A stretch of DNA of 16,189 nucleotides from Desulfobacterales bacterium S5133MH16. GTDB lineage: Bacteria; Desulfobacterota; Desulfobacteria; Desulfobacterales; UBA11574. Shown piece by piece: positions 1 to 6,318 of the stretch. A model generated the notes under the pieces. The model worked only from the letters and a program-made list of their open reading frames with translations, was not told where the DNA came from and did no database searches. Each line of letters starts with the position of its first letter. Within the stretch, counting starts at the first letter, position 1. Position numbers and translations under genes: made by a program. Location of the stretch: NCBI GenBank assembly GCA_001751005.1, contig MAXL01000523.1, positions 1 through 16,189 on the forward strand, written 5' to 3'.

Positions 1-66
1 ATGATTATGGCAAATATCGGGATGATAGTGGTTGCAATATTCATAGGACCCATTCATCACTCTTGA
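1..66 (+). other. Possible 3' end of an upstream gene (open frame to a TGA stop)
   Basis: Frame 1 is open from the window edge to a TGA at 64-66 and would encode about 21 mostly hydrophobic residues ending GPIHHS, as in the tail of a membrane protein. An open run of this length is common by chance and no family is recognisable, so this is only a candidate. The stop overlaps the TTGACA of the promoter-like site that follows. Confidence 0.2.
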
Positions 67-117
67 CAAATCCATGCATTTATAGTCTATTCTGGCAAAT
101 TCGGCAAATTTGTCAAG
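62..117. repeat. 10-bp inverted repeat flanking the promoter core, with a tandem 9-bp repeat inside
   Basis: CTTGACAAAT (62-71) and ATTTGTCAAG (108-117) are perfect reverse complements, separated by 36 nt. The left arm contains the -35 box; the right arm lies just past the expected transcription start. Between them sit two near-identical 9-mers, GGCAAATTC (94-102) and GGCAAATTT (103-111), and GGCAAAT recurs at 9-15. The arrangement could be a two-site operator or the ends of a small interspersed repeat. Confidence 0.5.
63..91 (+). promoter_or_regulatory. Sigma-70-like promoter upstream of the hydrolase gene
   Basis: A perfect -35 hexamer TTGACA (63-68) is followed after 17 nt by TCTATT (86-91), a 4 of 6 match to the -10 consensus. 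Transcription would start near 98, leaving a leader of about 88 nt before the hydrolase ATG. No other promoter-like pair this good was noticed in the spacer. The assignment rests on consensus matching alone. Confidence 0.45.
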
Positions 118-185
118 CAGTTAGGCCTGATTGTAGTAATTTCTCAATTAATTATGGAGAGCTTGCTGATTTTAATTCCAATTAA

Positions 186-1010
186 ATGAAACAAAATTCC
201 AAACAAGAACGGCATATTTCTTGCCGGACATTTCATGTACGTGCCGCCGCTTGCCGGCTCAGGGTCAAAAGCATTGAGCTTCGATCAGACTCAGTTGCAA
301 CGGATCGACCAACACTGGTCTTTCTACATGAAGGCCTTGGCTGTATCGAACTCTGGCGAGATTTCCCGGAAACACTCTGCGAAGCGACCGGCTGCACCGG
401 ATTGGTATACGACAGAAAAGGCTATGGCGGCTCTGAAAAGTTTGAAGATCCATGGCCCCTGGACTACCTGCAAAAAGAATCTTTAACATACCTACCCGAA
501 CTGTTAAAGGAATGTAATATTGACCATGCTGTTCTCATCGGACACAGCGACGGCGGTACCATTGCATTAATCACCGCCGCCATTCATGGTAATGTGGTTT
601 GCGCTATAATTACAGAGGCCGCACACATCTTTGTTGAAGAGCTAACAATTGCAGGAATCCGTAAAGCGGTTGAAGCGTTTAAAACAACTCCTTTAAAGGA
701 AAAACTCGCCCGCTATCACAAAAAGAATACGGAAACGATTTTTTACCGCTGGGCGAACAGATGGCTTTCGCCCGAATTTTTGAGCTGGAATATTGAAAGA
801 TATCTTCCTAAAATAACCTGCCCAATCCTTGTGCTTCAGGGTGAAGATGATGAGTATGGAACTCCTGCCCAGATCCAAGGTATCGTCGGCCATGTATCCG
901 GACCTGTCTATTCAAAACTGATACCGGACTGTGGGCATGTCCCCCATTTTCAGGCAAAAAATGCTGTCTTATTCGAGATGACACAATTTATAAGAACAAT
1001 TGTCACATAA
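186..1010 (+). CDS. Alpha/beta hydrolase, HEGLG type
   Basis: This is a 274-residue single-domain alpha/beta-hydrolase-fold enzyme, probably cytoplasmic because no signal peptide or membrane segment is seen. The oxyanion-hole region is HEGLG (residues 48-52), the nucleophile elbow is GHSDGG with Ser121, the likely acid is Asp221 or Asp222 in QGEDDEYG, and the catalytic His is His251 in CGHVPH. The triad is therefore complete and the length is normal. An ester or thioester substrate is likely but cannot be named. The start has no clear Shine-Dalgarno; it overlaps the stop of an 11-codon upstream frame as ATGA. The gene converges on the ribosomal operon and has no functional partner in view. 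The fold and catalytic residues are secure; the function is not. Confidence 0.88.
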   Translation: MKQNSKQERHISCRTFHVRAAACRLRVKSIELRSDSVATDRPTLVFLHEGLGCIELWRDFPETLCEATGCTGLVYDRKGYGGSEKFEDPWPLDYLQKESLTYLPELLKECNIDHAVLIGHSDGGTIALITAAIHGNVVCAIITEAAHIFVEELTIAGIRKAVEAFKTTPLKEKLARYHKKNTETIFYRWANRWLSPEFLSWNIERYLPKITCPILVLQGEDDEYGTPAQIQGIVGHVSGPVYSKLIPDCGHVPHFQAKNAVLFEMTQFIRTIVT

Positions 1011-1028
1011 AAATAACCGTTTAATTCT

Positions 1029-1083
1029 CTGAAAAAACCCATGAGAAAAGGCTTTACGAGCCGTTATCCACGAGTTTTTTCAG
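1029..1083. repeat. Inverted repeat in the convergent spacer
   Basis: CTGAAAAAAC (1029-1038) and GTTTTTTCAG (1074-1083) are perfect 10-nt reverse complements 35 nt apart. Inside, GGCT and AGCC (1050-1053 and 1059-1062) can form a small hairpin with loop TTACG. It lies just after the hydrolase stop. It lacks a GC-rich stem followed by a T-run, so it is not a classical terminator, but it could fold on either transcript. It may be a copy of an interspersed repeat. Confidence 0.55.
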
Positions 1084-1115
1084 TAAAAATTTAATTTTAC
1101 CTGAAGCGTTACCAT

Positions 1116-1142
1116 AAAAAAACCCTGTCTTTTCAGGCAGGG
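1116..1142 (-). terminator. Rho-independent terminator of the ribosomal operon
   Basis: Read on the minus strand, CCCTG and CAGGG (1138-1142 and 1123-1127) form a stem that continues past one mismatch into CT/AG around a small A-rich loop, and is followed at once by seven T (1116-1122). It sits about 30 nt past the rplQ stop, as expected for the end of the alpha segment. On the plus strand the same stem is followed by only CCTTTT, so termination of hydrolase transcripts here would be weaker. Confidence 0.85.
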
Positions 1143-1171
1143 CCTTTTGATATTGAAATTGGAAGCACGGG

Positions 1172-1870
1172 TTATTCTTTCACTTCGGAATCTCCGGCGT
1201 CATCTTCAGCCTTTTTGGCTTCAGGTTCTTTGGATTCAGTTTCTTCTGATTCAACAGGCGCCTCGGCCTGCTTCTCAAGCTTATCATCCAAACCTTCAGT
1301 AGTCGATTCGGTTTTTACCTCTGCTTCTTTTTCATCAGTCACATCTTTTTCTTTGTCGACGATGTCTTTTTCTTCTTCAGCGGTTTTTTCTTCCGATGCA
1401 GTCTCTTTTTTCTCTTCCGATTTCTTTTCTTCAGCTTCTTTCTTTTCAGCAGCCTGCTTTTTCTTAAGAGCAACTTTATCTTTCTTTTTTCTTTTCTTCT
1501 TCTTTTTACCCTCTTCGGAAAAAATCAGCTCTATCAAGGAGATCGGTGCCGCATCTCCGAGCCGTCTCCCCAGTTTAACAATCCGGGTATAACCGCCGGA
1601 TACGGAGCCGAACCTTTCGGCAGCTTCCGCAAACAGCTTATGAACCACATCTTTTTCTCTTATGATTGAAAGCGCCTGACGCCTTGCATGAACATCACCG
1701 CGTTTTGCCAGCGTAATCAAATTGTCGGCCCATCGCCTTAATTCCTTTGCTTTGACATCAGTTGTGCGGATACGCTCATGTTTAAAGAGAGAGGTAACCA
1801 TATTTCTGAACATGGCAGTCCTGTGACTACTCGTTCTATTTAATTTTAAACCGGATTTTCGATGTCTCAT
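1172..1870 (-). CDS. rplQ: 50S ribosomal protein L17 with long charged C-terminal tail
   Basis: L17 is a 50S protein that binds 23S rRNA near the tunnel-exit side. Residues 1-120 are a normal full L17, starting MRHRKSGLKLNRTSSHR and ending near LIELIFSEE. Residues 121-232 add about 112 low-complexity residues: first almost pure Lys (GKKKKKRKKK), then blocks of Lys and Glu, then an acidic end. The tail nearly doubles the usual length of about 120-130. Tails on L17 occur in several lineages, but its role here is unknown; disorder is likely. ATG lies 8 nt after the rpoA stop, and a GGAGAG ribosome-binding site lies inside the rpoA end. This is the last gene before the terminator. Confidence 0.96.
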   Translation of the reverse strand: MRHRKSGLKLNRTSSHRTAMFRNMVTSLFKHERIRTTDVKAKELRRWADNLITLAKRGDVHARRQALSIIREKDVVHKLFAEAAERFGSVSGGYTRIVKLGRRLGDAAPISLIELIFSEEGKKKKKRKKKDKVALKKKQAAEKKEAEEKKSEEKKETASEEKTAEEEKDIVDKEKDVTDEKEAEVKTESTTEGLDDKLEKQAEAPVESEETESKEPEAKKAEDDAGDSEVKE

Positions 1871-1878
1871 GGAACAAA

Positions 1879-2898
1879 CTACTCTCCTTCCTCTAAGTTT
1901 TCCTCAGGCGGCTCAAATCCTTCCAGCTTCATCCCAAGAGAAAGACCCATTTCACTTAAGACTTCTTTAATCTCATTTAGAGATTTTCTTCCAAAGTTTT
2001 TGGTTTTTAGCATCTCTGCCTCGGTTTTGCTGACCAGCTGATAAATTTTGACGATATTGGCATTTTTAAGACAGTTTGCACTGCGTACGGAAAGTTCAAG
2101 TTCTTCAACACTTTTGTAAAGATTCTCATTAAATTTAATCTTTTCTTTCTCTTCGACTTTTTTCTCGGGTTCCGGCTCAAGATCTTCGTCAAAATTGATA
2201 AAATGAGTCATCTGCTCCTTTAAAATCTTGGCAGCATACGCAACAGCGTCTTCAGGCAAAACACTTCCGTCTGTCCAGACCTCTAAGGTAAGTTTGTCAT
2301 AGTCGGTTTTTTGACCGACACGGGCATTGCCCACCACATAGGTGACTCTTTTAATAGGTGAAAAAACCGCATCTATCGGTATTGTCCCTAAGGGTGCGTC
2401 TTCATCTTTATTTGCTTCGGATAAAGAATACCCTTTATCTGTTTTGACGGTCATGCTCATCTTCAATTTTGCGTCATCCGAAAGTGTCGCAATATGCCGA
2501 TCGGAATTTATCACCTCACACCTTCCGTCATCACTAATGATATCACCCGCGGTAACTTCACCTTTTCCCTGTGCATCGATGCGTACGGTTTTCGGTTCAG
2601 GATCGGAAACTTTAAAGCGCACTTCTTTTAGATTCAGGATAATCTCGGAGACATCTTCGTACATGCCTTCAATAACACTGAATTCATGCATAACGCCATC
2701 AATCTTTATGGATACAATAGCCGCTCCATAAAGAGAAGAAAGTATGATCCTCCTTAAAGAATTCCCAATGGTTATGCCAAATCCCCTTTCAAGAGGTTCA
2801 CAAACGAATTTGCCGTAAGAGGGCTTACTGGTTACCTGAACCTTTTCCGGCGTTATCATCTTTTGCCAGTTTATGCACATGAGCTCATTCGATGACAT
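1879..2898 (-). CDS. rpoA: DNA-directed RNA polymerase subunit alpha
   Basis: Alpha forms the dimer that nucleates core RNA polymerase and contacts upstream promoter DNA and activators. The N-terminal domain shows PLERGFGITIGNSLRRIILSS, the dimer-interface signature. A Glu/Lys-rich linker precedes a complete C-terminal domain with VRSANCLK, which holds the Arg and Asn that bind UP elements, and FGRKSLNEIKEVL. I chose ATG 2898 (339 residues, starting MSSNELMC), which has GGAG eight bases upstream. A longer reading from TTG 2979 would run through a strong hairpin and adds residues unlike other alpha proteins. Order rpsD-rpoA-rplQ is standard for the alpha operon. Confidence 0.97.
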   Translation of the reverse strand: MSSNELMCINWQKMITPEKVQVTSKPSYGKFVCEPLERGFGITIGNSLRRIILSSLYGAAIVSIKIDGVMHEFSVIEGMYEDVSEIILNLKEVRFKVSDPEPKTVRIDAQGKGEVTAGDIISDDGRCEVINSDRHIATLSDDAKLKMSMTVKTDKGYSLSEANKDEDAPLGTIPIDAVFSPIKRVTYVVGNARVGQKTDYDKLTLEVWTDGSVLPEDAVAYAAKILKEQMTHFINFDEDLEPEPEKKVEEKEKIKFNENLYKSVEELELSVRSANCLKNANIVKIYQLVSKTEAEMLKTKNFGRKSLNEIKEVLSEMGLSLGMKLEGFEPPEENLEEGE

Positions 2899-2938
2899 TA
2901 TTATATCTCCAAATTTGGGCCTCAGAGGATGATCAGAA

Positions 2939-2991
2939 GGATATGTGAAAGGCGATATTGAGGTATGTCTTACATTCAATATCTCATATCC
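2939..2991 (-). promoter_or_regulatory. Nested three-stem hairpin between rpsD and rpoA
   Basis: Three complementary arm pairs nest in order: GGATATG with CATATCC (2985-2991/2939-2945; 7 bp), GATATTGA with TCAATATC (2976-2983/2954-2961; 8 bp) and ATGT with ACAT (2972-2975/2965-2968; 4 bp) around a 3-nt loop. Bulges of 1 to 8 nt separate them. It begins 11 nt after the rpsD stop and ends about 40 nt before the rpoA ATG. No T-run follows, so it is not a simple terminator. An RNA-processing site, S4 target or interspersed palindrome are all possible. Confidence 0.6.
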
Positions 2992-3002
2992 TAGATCTCA
3001 CT

Positions 3003-3632
3003 TTACTTGGAATAAAGCTCCACTATAAGTTGCTCCTGAATGGGAGCTGTTATATCTTCTCGGGTGGGAAAACCTTTTACAATCCCTTTAAAATTCTCTT
3101 TTTCCAAATCAAGCCATTGTGGAACGCCTCGCCGCACCACGATATCGAGTGAATCTCCTATGGCCTGAACTTTACGGCTTTTTTCCCGGACTTCGATTAC
3201 ATCGCCTATTTTGATAAGGTATGACGAAATATTAACTTTCCTGCCGTTAACAAAAAAGTGATTGTGGCCTAAAAAATGGCGACCTTGAGCGCGGGAATTC
3301 ACAAAACCCAAACGGTAAACCACATTGTCAATCCTACGCTCCAGCATTACCAGCAAATTTATTCCGGTAATGCCTTTCTGATTATCTGCCCTCTTGAAAA
3401 ACAGATGAAACTGTTTTTCTGAAAGCCCGTACATACGTTTTACTTTCTGTTTTTCTCTTAGCTGAATTCCGTAGTCCGAAATTTTTCTTCCACGGCGTTG
3501 ACCGTGCTGACCCGGCGGATAACTCCGTCGATCAAAAGCACACTTATCAGAATAACAACGATCTCCTTTGAAAAACAGTTTCAAGTTTTCGCGCCGGCAA
3601 AGCCGGCAAACCGAACCTATATATCGTGACAA
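3003..3632 (-). CDS. rpsD: 30S ribosomal protein S4, zinc-binding type
   Basis: S4 is a primary 16S rRNA binder that nucleates assembly of the 30S body, and in several bacteria also represses its own operon. The 209-residue length is typical. Cys9, Cys12, Cys26 and Cys31 form the zinc site seen in C+ S4 proteins. PPGQHG (39-44) and the RNA-binding S4 domain from about residue 98 (RRIDNVVYRLGF) are intact. The start is TTG at 3632, giving SRYIGSVCRLC as in relatives, with AGGGGG a few bases upstream. Codons 9-13 contain the GCCGGC-TTT-GCCGGC hairpin. It follows rpsK after 70 nt of AT-rich spacer. Confidence 0.97.
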   Translation of the reverse strand: MSRYIGSVCRLCRRENLKLFFKGDRCYSDKCAFDRRSYPPGQHGQRRGRKISDYGIQLREKQKVKRMYGLSEKQFHLFFKRADNQKGITGINLLVMLERRIDNVVYRLGFVNSRAQGRHFLGHNHFFVNGRKVNISSYLIKIGDVIEVREKSRKVQAIGDSLDIVVRRGVPQWLDLEKENFKGIVKGFPTREDITAPIQEQLIVELYSK

Positions 3633-3661
3633 GTATTCCCCCTAGTTTCTTATTTATAAAT

Positions 3662-3685
3662 TTTGTGATTTTTGTGGCAAAATTT
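3662..3685. repeat. Partial copy of the TTTGTGATTTTGTGGCAA repeat
   Basis: TTTGTGATTTTTGTGGCAAAAT here matches, with a one-base insertion, one arm of the larger imperfect palindrome at 11174-11246 in the rpmC-rpsQ gap. Only one arm is recognisable. It fills part of the 70-nt spacer between rpsK and rpsD. Confidence 0.45.
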
Positions 3686-3702
3686 TGTCAATAATCAATT
3701 TT

Positions 3703-4092
3703 TTAAACCCTGCGTCGTTTTGGCGGCCGACAGCCATTATGCGGTATGGGTGTTACATCTTTAATCATCACAACATTGAATCCCGCTGCTTGTAACGACC
3801 GAAGGGCTGACTCTCGACCGGAGCCCGGACCTTTTACATACACCTCAACATTTTTCATCCCATGCTCCATTGCCTTTTTTGCCGCATCTTCCGCTGCAAG
3901 CTGAGCCGCGAATGGGGTGCTCTTCCGTGATCCCTTAAAGCCCTGAACACCCCCACTAGACCAGGCTATAACATTTCCGGCAGGATCTGTAATTGTAACG
4001 ATTGTATTGTTAAACGTCGACTGGATATGGACAACGCCGGTCGATATATTCTTCTTTTCTCTCTTTTTGGTCCGGATTTTCTTTTTCGCCAT
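3703..4092 (-). CDS. rpsK: 30S ribosomal protein S11
   Basis: S11 lies on the 30S platform and shapes the E-site and mRNA exit region. The 129 residues match the family length. A Lys-rich N-terminus is followed by the conserved run VVHIQSTFNNTIVTITDPAG, then SSGGVQGFKGSRKSTPFAAQ, VKGPGSGRESA, and the basic C-terminus PHNGCRPPKRRRV that contacts 16S rRNA. ATG has AGAGG eight bases upstream. It follows rpsM after 26 nt, consistent with co-translation in the alpha segment. Confidence 0.98.
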   Translation of the reverse strand: MAKKKIRTKKREKKNISTGVVHIQSTFNNTIVTITDPAGNVIAWSSGGVQGFKGSRKSTPFAAQLAAEDAAKKAMEHGMKNVEVYVKGPGSGRESALRSLQAAGFNVVMIKDVTPIPHNGCRPPKRRRV

Positions 4093-4118
4093 GTATTGTG
4101 CCTCTGTCTTTTACTGGT

Positions 4119-4502
4119 TTACTTCTTTTTAACTCCGCCTTTTTTCTTTATAGCAGACCTTTTCGGTCCTTTCCGCGTTCGTGCATTTGTGCTGGTCCGC
4201 TGTCCCCGCACCGGAAGAGATTTTCTATGACGAAGCCCACGATAAGATCCTAAATCCATCAATCTCTTGATATTCATAGAAACTTGTGTACGAAGTTCTC
4301 CTTCAACTTTGTGTTCGTCGTCAATCACTTTGCGGATTCTATTAATATCAGACTCTGACAAATCATCTGTCTTAGTATCCGGATCAATATTAAGCTTATG
4401 GAGTATTCCTTTTGATATGCTTGGGCCTATACCATAAATATATGTCAGCCCTATCTCAACCCGCTTACGTCTTGGTAAATCAACACCCGCAATTCTTGCC
4501 AA
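4119..4502 (-). CDS. rpsM: 30S ribosomal protein S13
   Basis: S13 sits in the 30S head, forms intersubunit bridges with the 50S, and its basic tail reaches P-site tRNA. The 127 residues begin ARIAGVDLPRRKRVEIGLTYIYGIG and include the conserved GLRHRKSLPVRGQRTSTNARTRKG; the tail is very Lys-rich (IKKKGGVKKK). The start is TTG at 4502, supported by a near-perfect AAAGGAGG seven bases upstream. That site lies directly after the rpmJ stop, so the two genes are probably coupled. Confidence 0.97.
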   Translation of the reverse strand: MARIAGVDLPRRKRVEIGLTYIYGIGPSISKGILHKLNIDPDTKTDDLSESDINRIRKVIDDEHKVEGELRTQVSMNIKRLMDLGSYRGLRHRKSLPVRGQRTSTNARTRKGPKRSAIKKKGGVKKK

Positions 4503-4515
4503 AGCTTATCCTCCT

Positions 4516-4629
4516 TTATCCTTGCCTCTGTTTGTGTCGTTTATTTTCACAGATAACCCTGACAACCCCTTTCCTGCGAACAATTTTACACTTAGCGCAT
4601 ATCTTTTTAACCGATGCCCTGACTTTCAT
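4516..4629 (-). CDS. rpmJ: 50S ribosomal protein L36, zinc-ribbon type
   Basis: L36 is a tiny zinc-ribbon protein of the 50S subunit. The 37 residues start MKVRASVKKICAKCK and carry the zinc ligands Cys11, Cys14, Cys27 and His32, so this is the C+ form. I chose the ATG at 4629 because AAGGAG lies eight bases upstream and the length is exactly that of the family; the frame stays open further upstream into the spacer but without L36 similarity. It is preceded by a 118-nt repeat-bearing gap after infA and followed 13 nt later by rpsM. Confidence 0.96.
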   Translation of the reverse strand: MKVRASVKKICAKCKIVRRKGVVRVICENKRHKQRQG

Positions 4630-4713
4630 ACAACATACTCCTTTTACTCGACATTTGATTCTGGATTCTTTATTTTTAATATTCGATACATAAACTTGAT
4701 AACTATTTATTTT

Positions 4714-4747
4714 ATCTTGCATCCAGTATCCAGCATCGAGCATCCAG
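4714..4747. repeat. GGATGC/GGATAC word repeat after infA
   Basis: On the minus strand the bases right after the infA stop read as imperfect tandem words: CTGGATGCT, CGATGCT, GGATACT, GGATGC. The words repeat every 7-10 nt with single-base changes. The stretch starts at the stop codon itself and occupies about a third of the infA-rpmJ gap. I recall similar words in intergenic DNA of Desulfobacterales; that is memory, not a search. Confidence 0.55.
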
Positions 4748-4966
4748 TTACTTTGATCTGTATGTTATTCTACCTCGGGACAGATCGTAGGGCGAAAGTT
4801 CAACCGTAACTTTGTCCCCGGGAAGAATTTTTATAAAATGCATTCGCATCTTTCCGGAAATATGGGCAAGCACCTGATGCTTGTTTTCCAGTTCTACCTT
4901 GAACATTGCATTGGGCAGTGTTTCAAGCACCGTGCCCTCAACCTTAATCGCCTCTTCCTTTGCCAT
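4748..4966 (-). CDS. infA: Translation initiation factor IF-1
   Basis: IF-1 occupies the 30S A site during initiation and works with IF-2 and IF-3. The 72 residues form a single OB fold: MAKEEAIKVEGTVLETLPNA, then FKVELENKHQVLAHISGKMR, then GDKVTVELSPYDLSRGRITYR. All the usual conserved blocks are present at the usual length. GGGGGA lies six bases before the ATG. It follows secY directly after 52 nt; adk and map, which often lie between these two genes, are absent. An RNA-repeat gap separates it from rpmJ. Confidence 0.98.
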   Translation of the reverse strand: MAKEEAIKVEGTVLETLPNAMFKVELENKHQVLAHISGKMRMHFIKILPGDKVTVELSPYDLSRGRITYRSK

Positions 4967-5018
4967 ACTGTATCCCCCGTCGCTCCTTATTTAAAACAAT
5001 CAGAATCGGCACTTCATT

Positions 5019-6317
5019 TTAGACCCGTTTCTTTTTTAAAAACCCTTCGTAGTGGCGGGTCAGCATATGAGATTCGATTTGTTGAATCGTATCGATCGCC
5101 ACCCCCACAACGATCAGAAGTGCGGTGCCGCCGAAATAAAAAGGAACGTTAAACTTTGTTATCAAAACCGATGGAAGTACGCATACTGCAGAAACATATA
5201 TGGCGCCTACAAGGGTAATACGAGTCAAAACCCTGTCAATATGATCCGCCGTCCGCTTACCCGGACGGATCCCCGGAATATATCCCCCCTGCTTCTTCAT
5301 GTTGTCGGCAACATCAGCAGGGTTGAAGGTAACCGCAGTGTAAAAATAACAGAAAAAGAATATAAACCCGACATACAGCGACTCATACACAATATTGCCC
5401 GGGCTGACCGCCGAAGCCAAACTCTGCATCCACGGAATGGTTATGAAACTGGCTATAGTCGCTGGAAACATTATAATTGATGACGCAAAAATCGGCGGTA
5501 TAACACCGGACGTATTAACCTTCAACGGCAGGTGTGTACTCTGACCGCCATACATCTTGCGGCCGACAACCCGTTTGGCATATTGAACCGGTATCCGCCT
5601 CTGACCTTGCTCCATATAGATAATAAACGCTACAACCAGTATCATCAGTACAAGCAAAATGAGCACGGAAAATATTACCATTTCACCAGTTGAAAGGAGA
5701 CGAAATGTGTTTCCGATTGCAGTTGGCATTCGAACAATAATGCCGGCAAAGATAATCAACGAAATACCGTTACCGATGCCGCGTTCAGTAATCTGTTCAC
5801 CCAGCCACATAATAAACGCTGTTCCGGCTGTCAGGGTCATAACCGTCATGATCCTGAATTCCCAACCGGGATGGATCACCACCGGAGCACCACCGGGGGA
5901 GCTCATACTCTCAAGTCCGATACTAATGCCAAATCCCTGAATGATACTCAACAATATAGTGCCGTAACGGGTATACTGGGTAATTTTTTTGCGTCCCTGC
6001 TCACCTTCCTTTGATAACCGCTCAAGATGCGGTATGGTCACAGTTAAAAGCTGCAAAATTATCGATGCACTAATATAAGGCATAATCCCGAGAGCAAAAA
6101 CAGAAAGCCGTTCTAATGCACCGCCCGAGAACATATCAAAAAGACCCAGCAGCGTTCCTTGTTTCCCTGCAAAAAAGCTGGACAGCGCCGTACCGTCTAT
6201 GCCCGGTGTAGGAACATGCACGCCCACACGATAGACGATCAGAAGTGCCAATGTGACAAAAATCCGTTTCTTTAGTTCAGGAATTTTGAATATGTTGCCG
6301 AACCCGCCGCCAACCAT
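5019..6317 (-). CDS. secY: Protein translocase subunit SecY
   Basis: SecY is the channel of the SecYEG translocon in the inner membrane. The 432 residues show ten membrane segments, roughly 19-34, 72-92, 118-136, 155-172, 183-200, 212-234, 270-290, 312-330, 367-387 and 393-411. The plug region follows MFSGGALERLS (62-72). The cytosolic loops that meet SecA or the ribosome are intact, including QRRIPVQYAKR (239-249) and PGIRPGKRT (348-356). The ATG lies one base after the rplO stop, with AGAGG inside the rplO end, so the two are tightly coupled. The length is typical and no residue looks lost. Confidence 0.98.
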   Translation of the reverse strand: MVGGGFGNIFKIPELKKRIFVTLALLIVYRVGVHVPTPGIDGTALSSFFAGKQGTLLGLFDMFSGGALERLSVFALGIMPYISASIILQLLTVTIPHLERLSKEGEQGRKKITQYTRYGTILLSIIQGFGISIGLESMSSPGGAPVVIHPGWEFRIMTVMTLTAGTAFIMWLGEQITERGIGNGISLIIFAGIIVRMPTAIGNTFRLLSTGEMVIFSVLILLVLMILVVAFIIYMEQGQRRIPVQYAKRVVGRKMYGGQSTHLPLKVNTSGVIPPIFASSIIMFPATIASFITIPWMQSLASAVSPGNIVYESLYVGFIFFFCYFYTAVTFNPADVADNMKKQGGYIPGIRPGKRTADHIDRVLTRITLVGAIYVSAVCVLPSVLITKFNVPFYFGGTALLIVVGVAIDTIQQIESHMLTRHYEGFLKKKRV

Positions 6318-6318
6318 A

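Noticed and set aside
1215..1592. Ser/Phe-rich plus-strand open frame
   Set aside because: It is the mirror of the Lys/Glu-rich L17 tail: GAA and AAG codons read as TTC and CTT on the other strand. No ribosome-binding site or family.
2342..2731. Plus-strand frame of 129 codons inside rpoA
   Set aside because: It is antisense to a certain rpoA and shows no recognisable protein; similar shadows lie opposite several other genes.
2899..2979. N-terminal extension of RpoA from TTG 2979
   Set aside because: It would start within the nested hairpin, has no ribosome-binding site and adds residues not seen in alpha proteins; ATG 2898 has GGAG at a proper distance.
4630..4747. Possible CRISPR array or small RNA gene in the infA-rpmJ gap
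   Set aside because: Repeat words are 7-10 nt and degenerate, with no regular spacers and no promoter or terminator.
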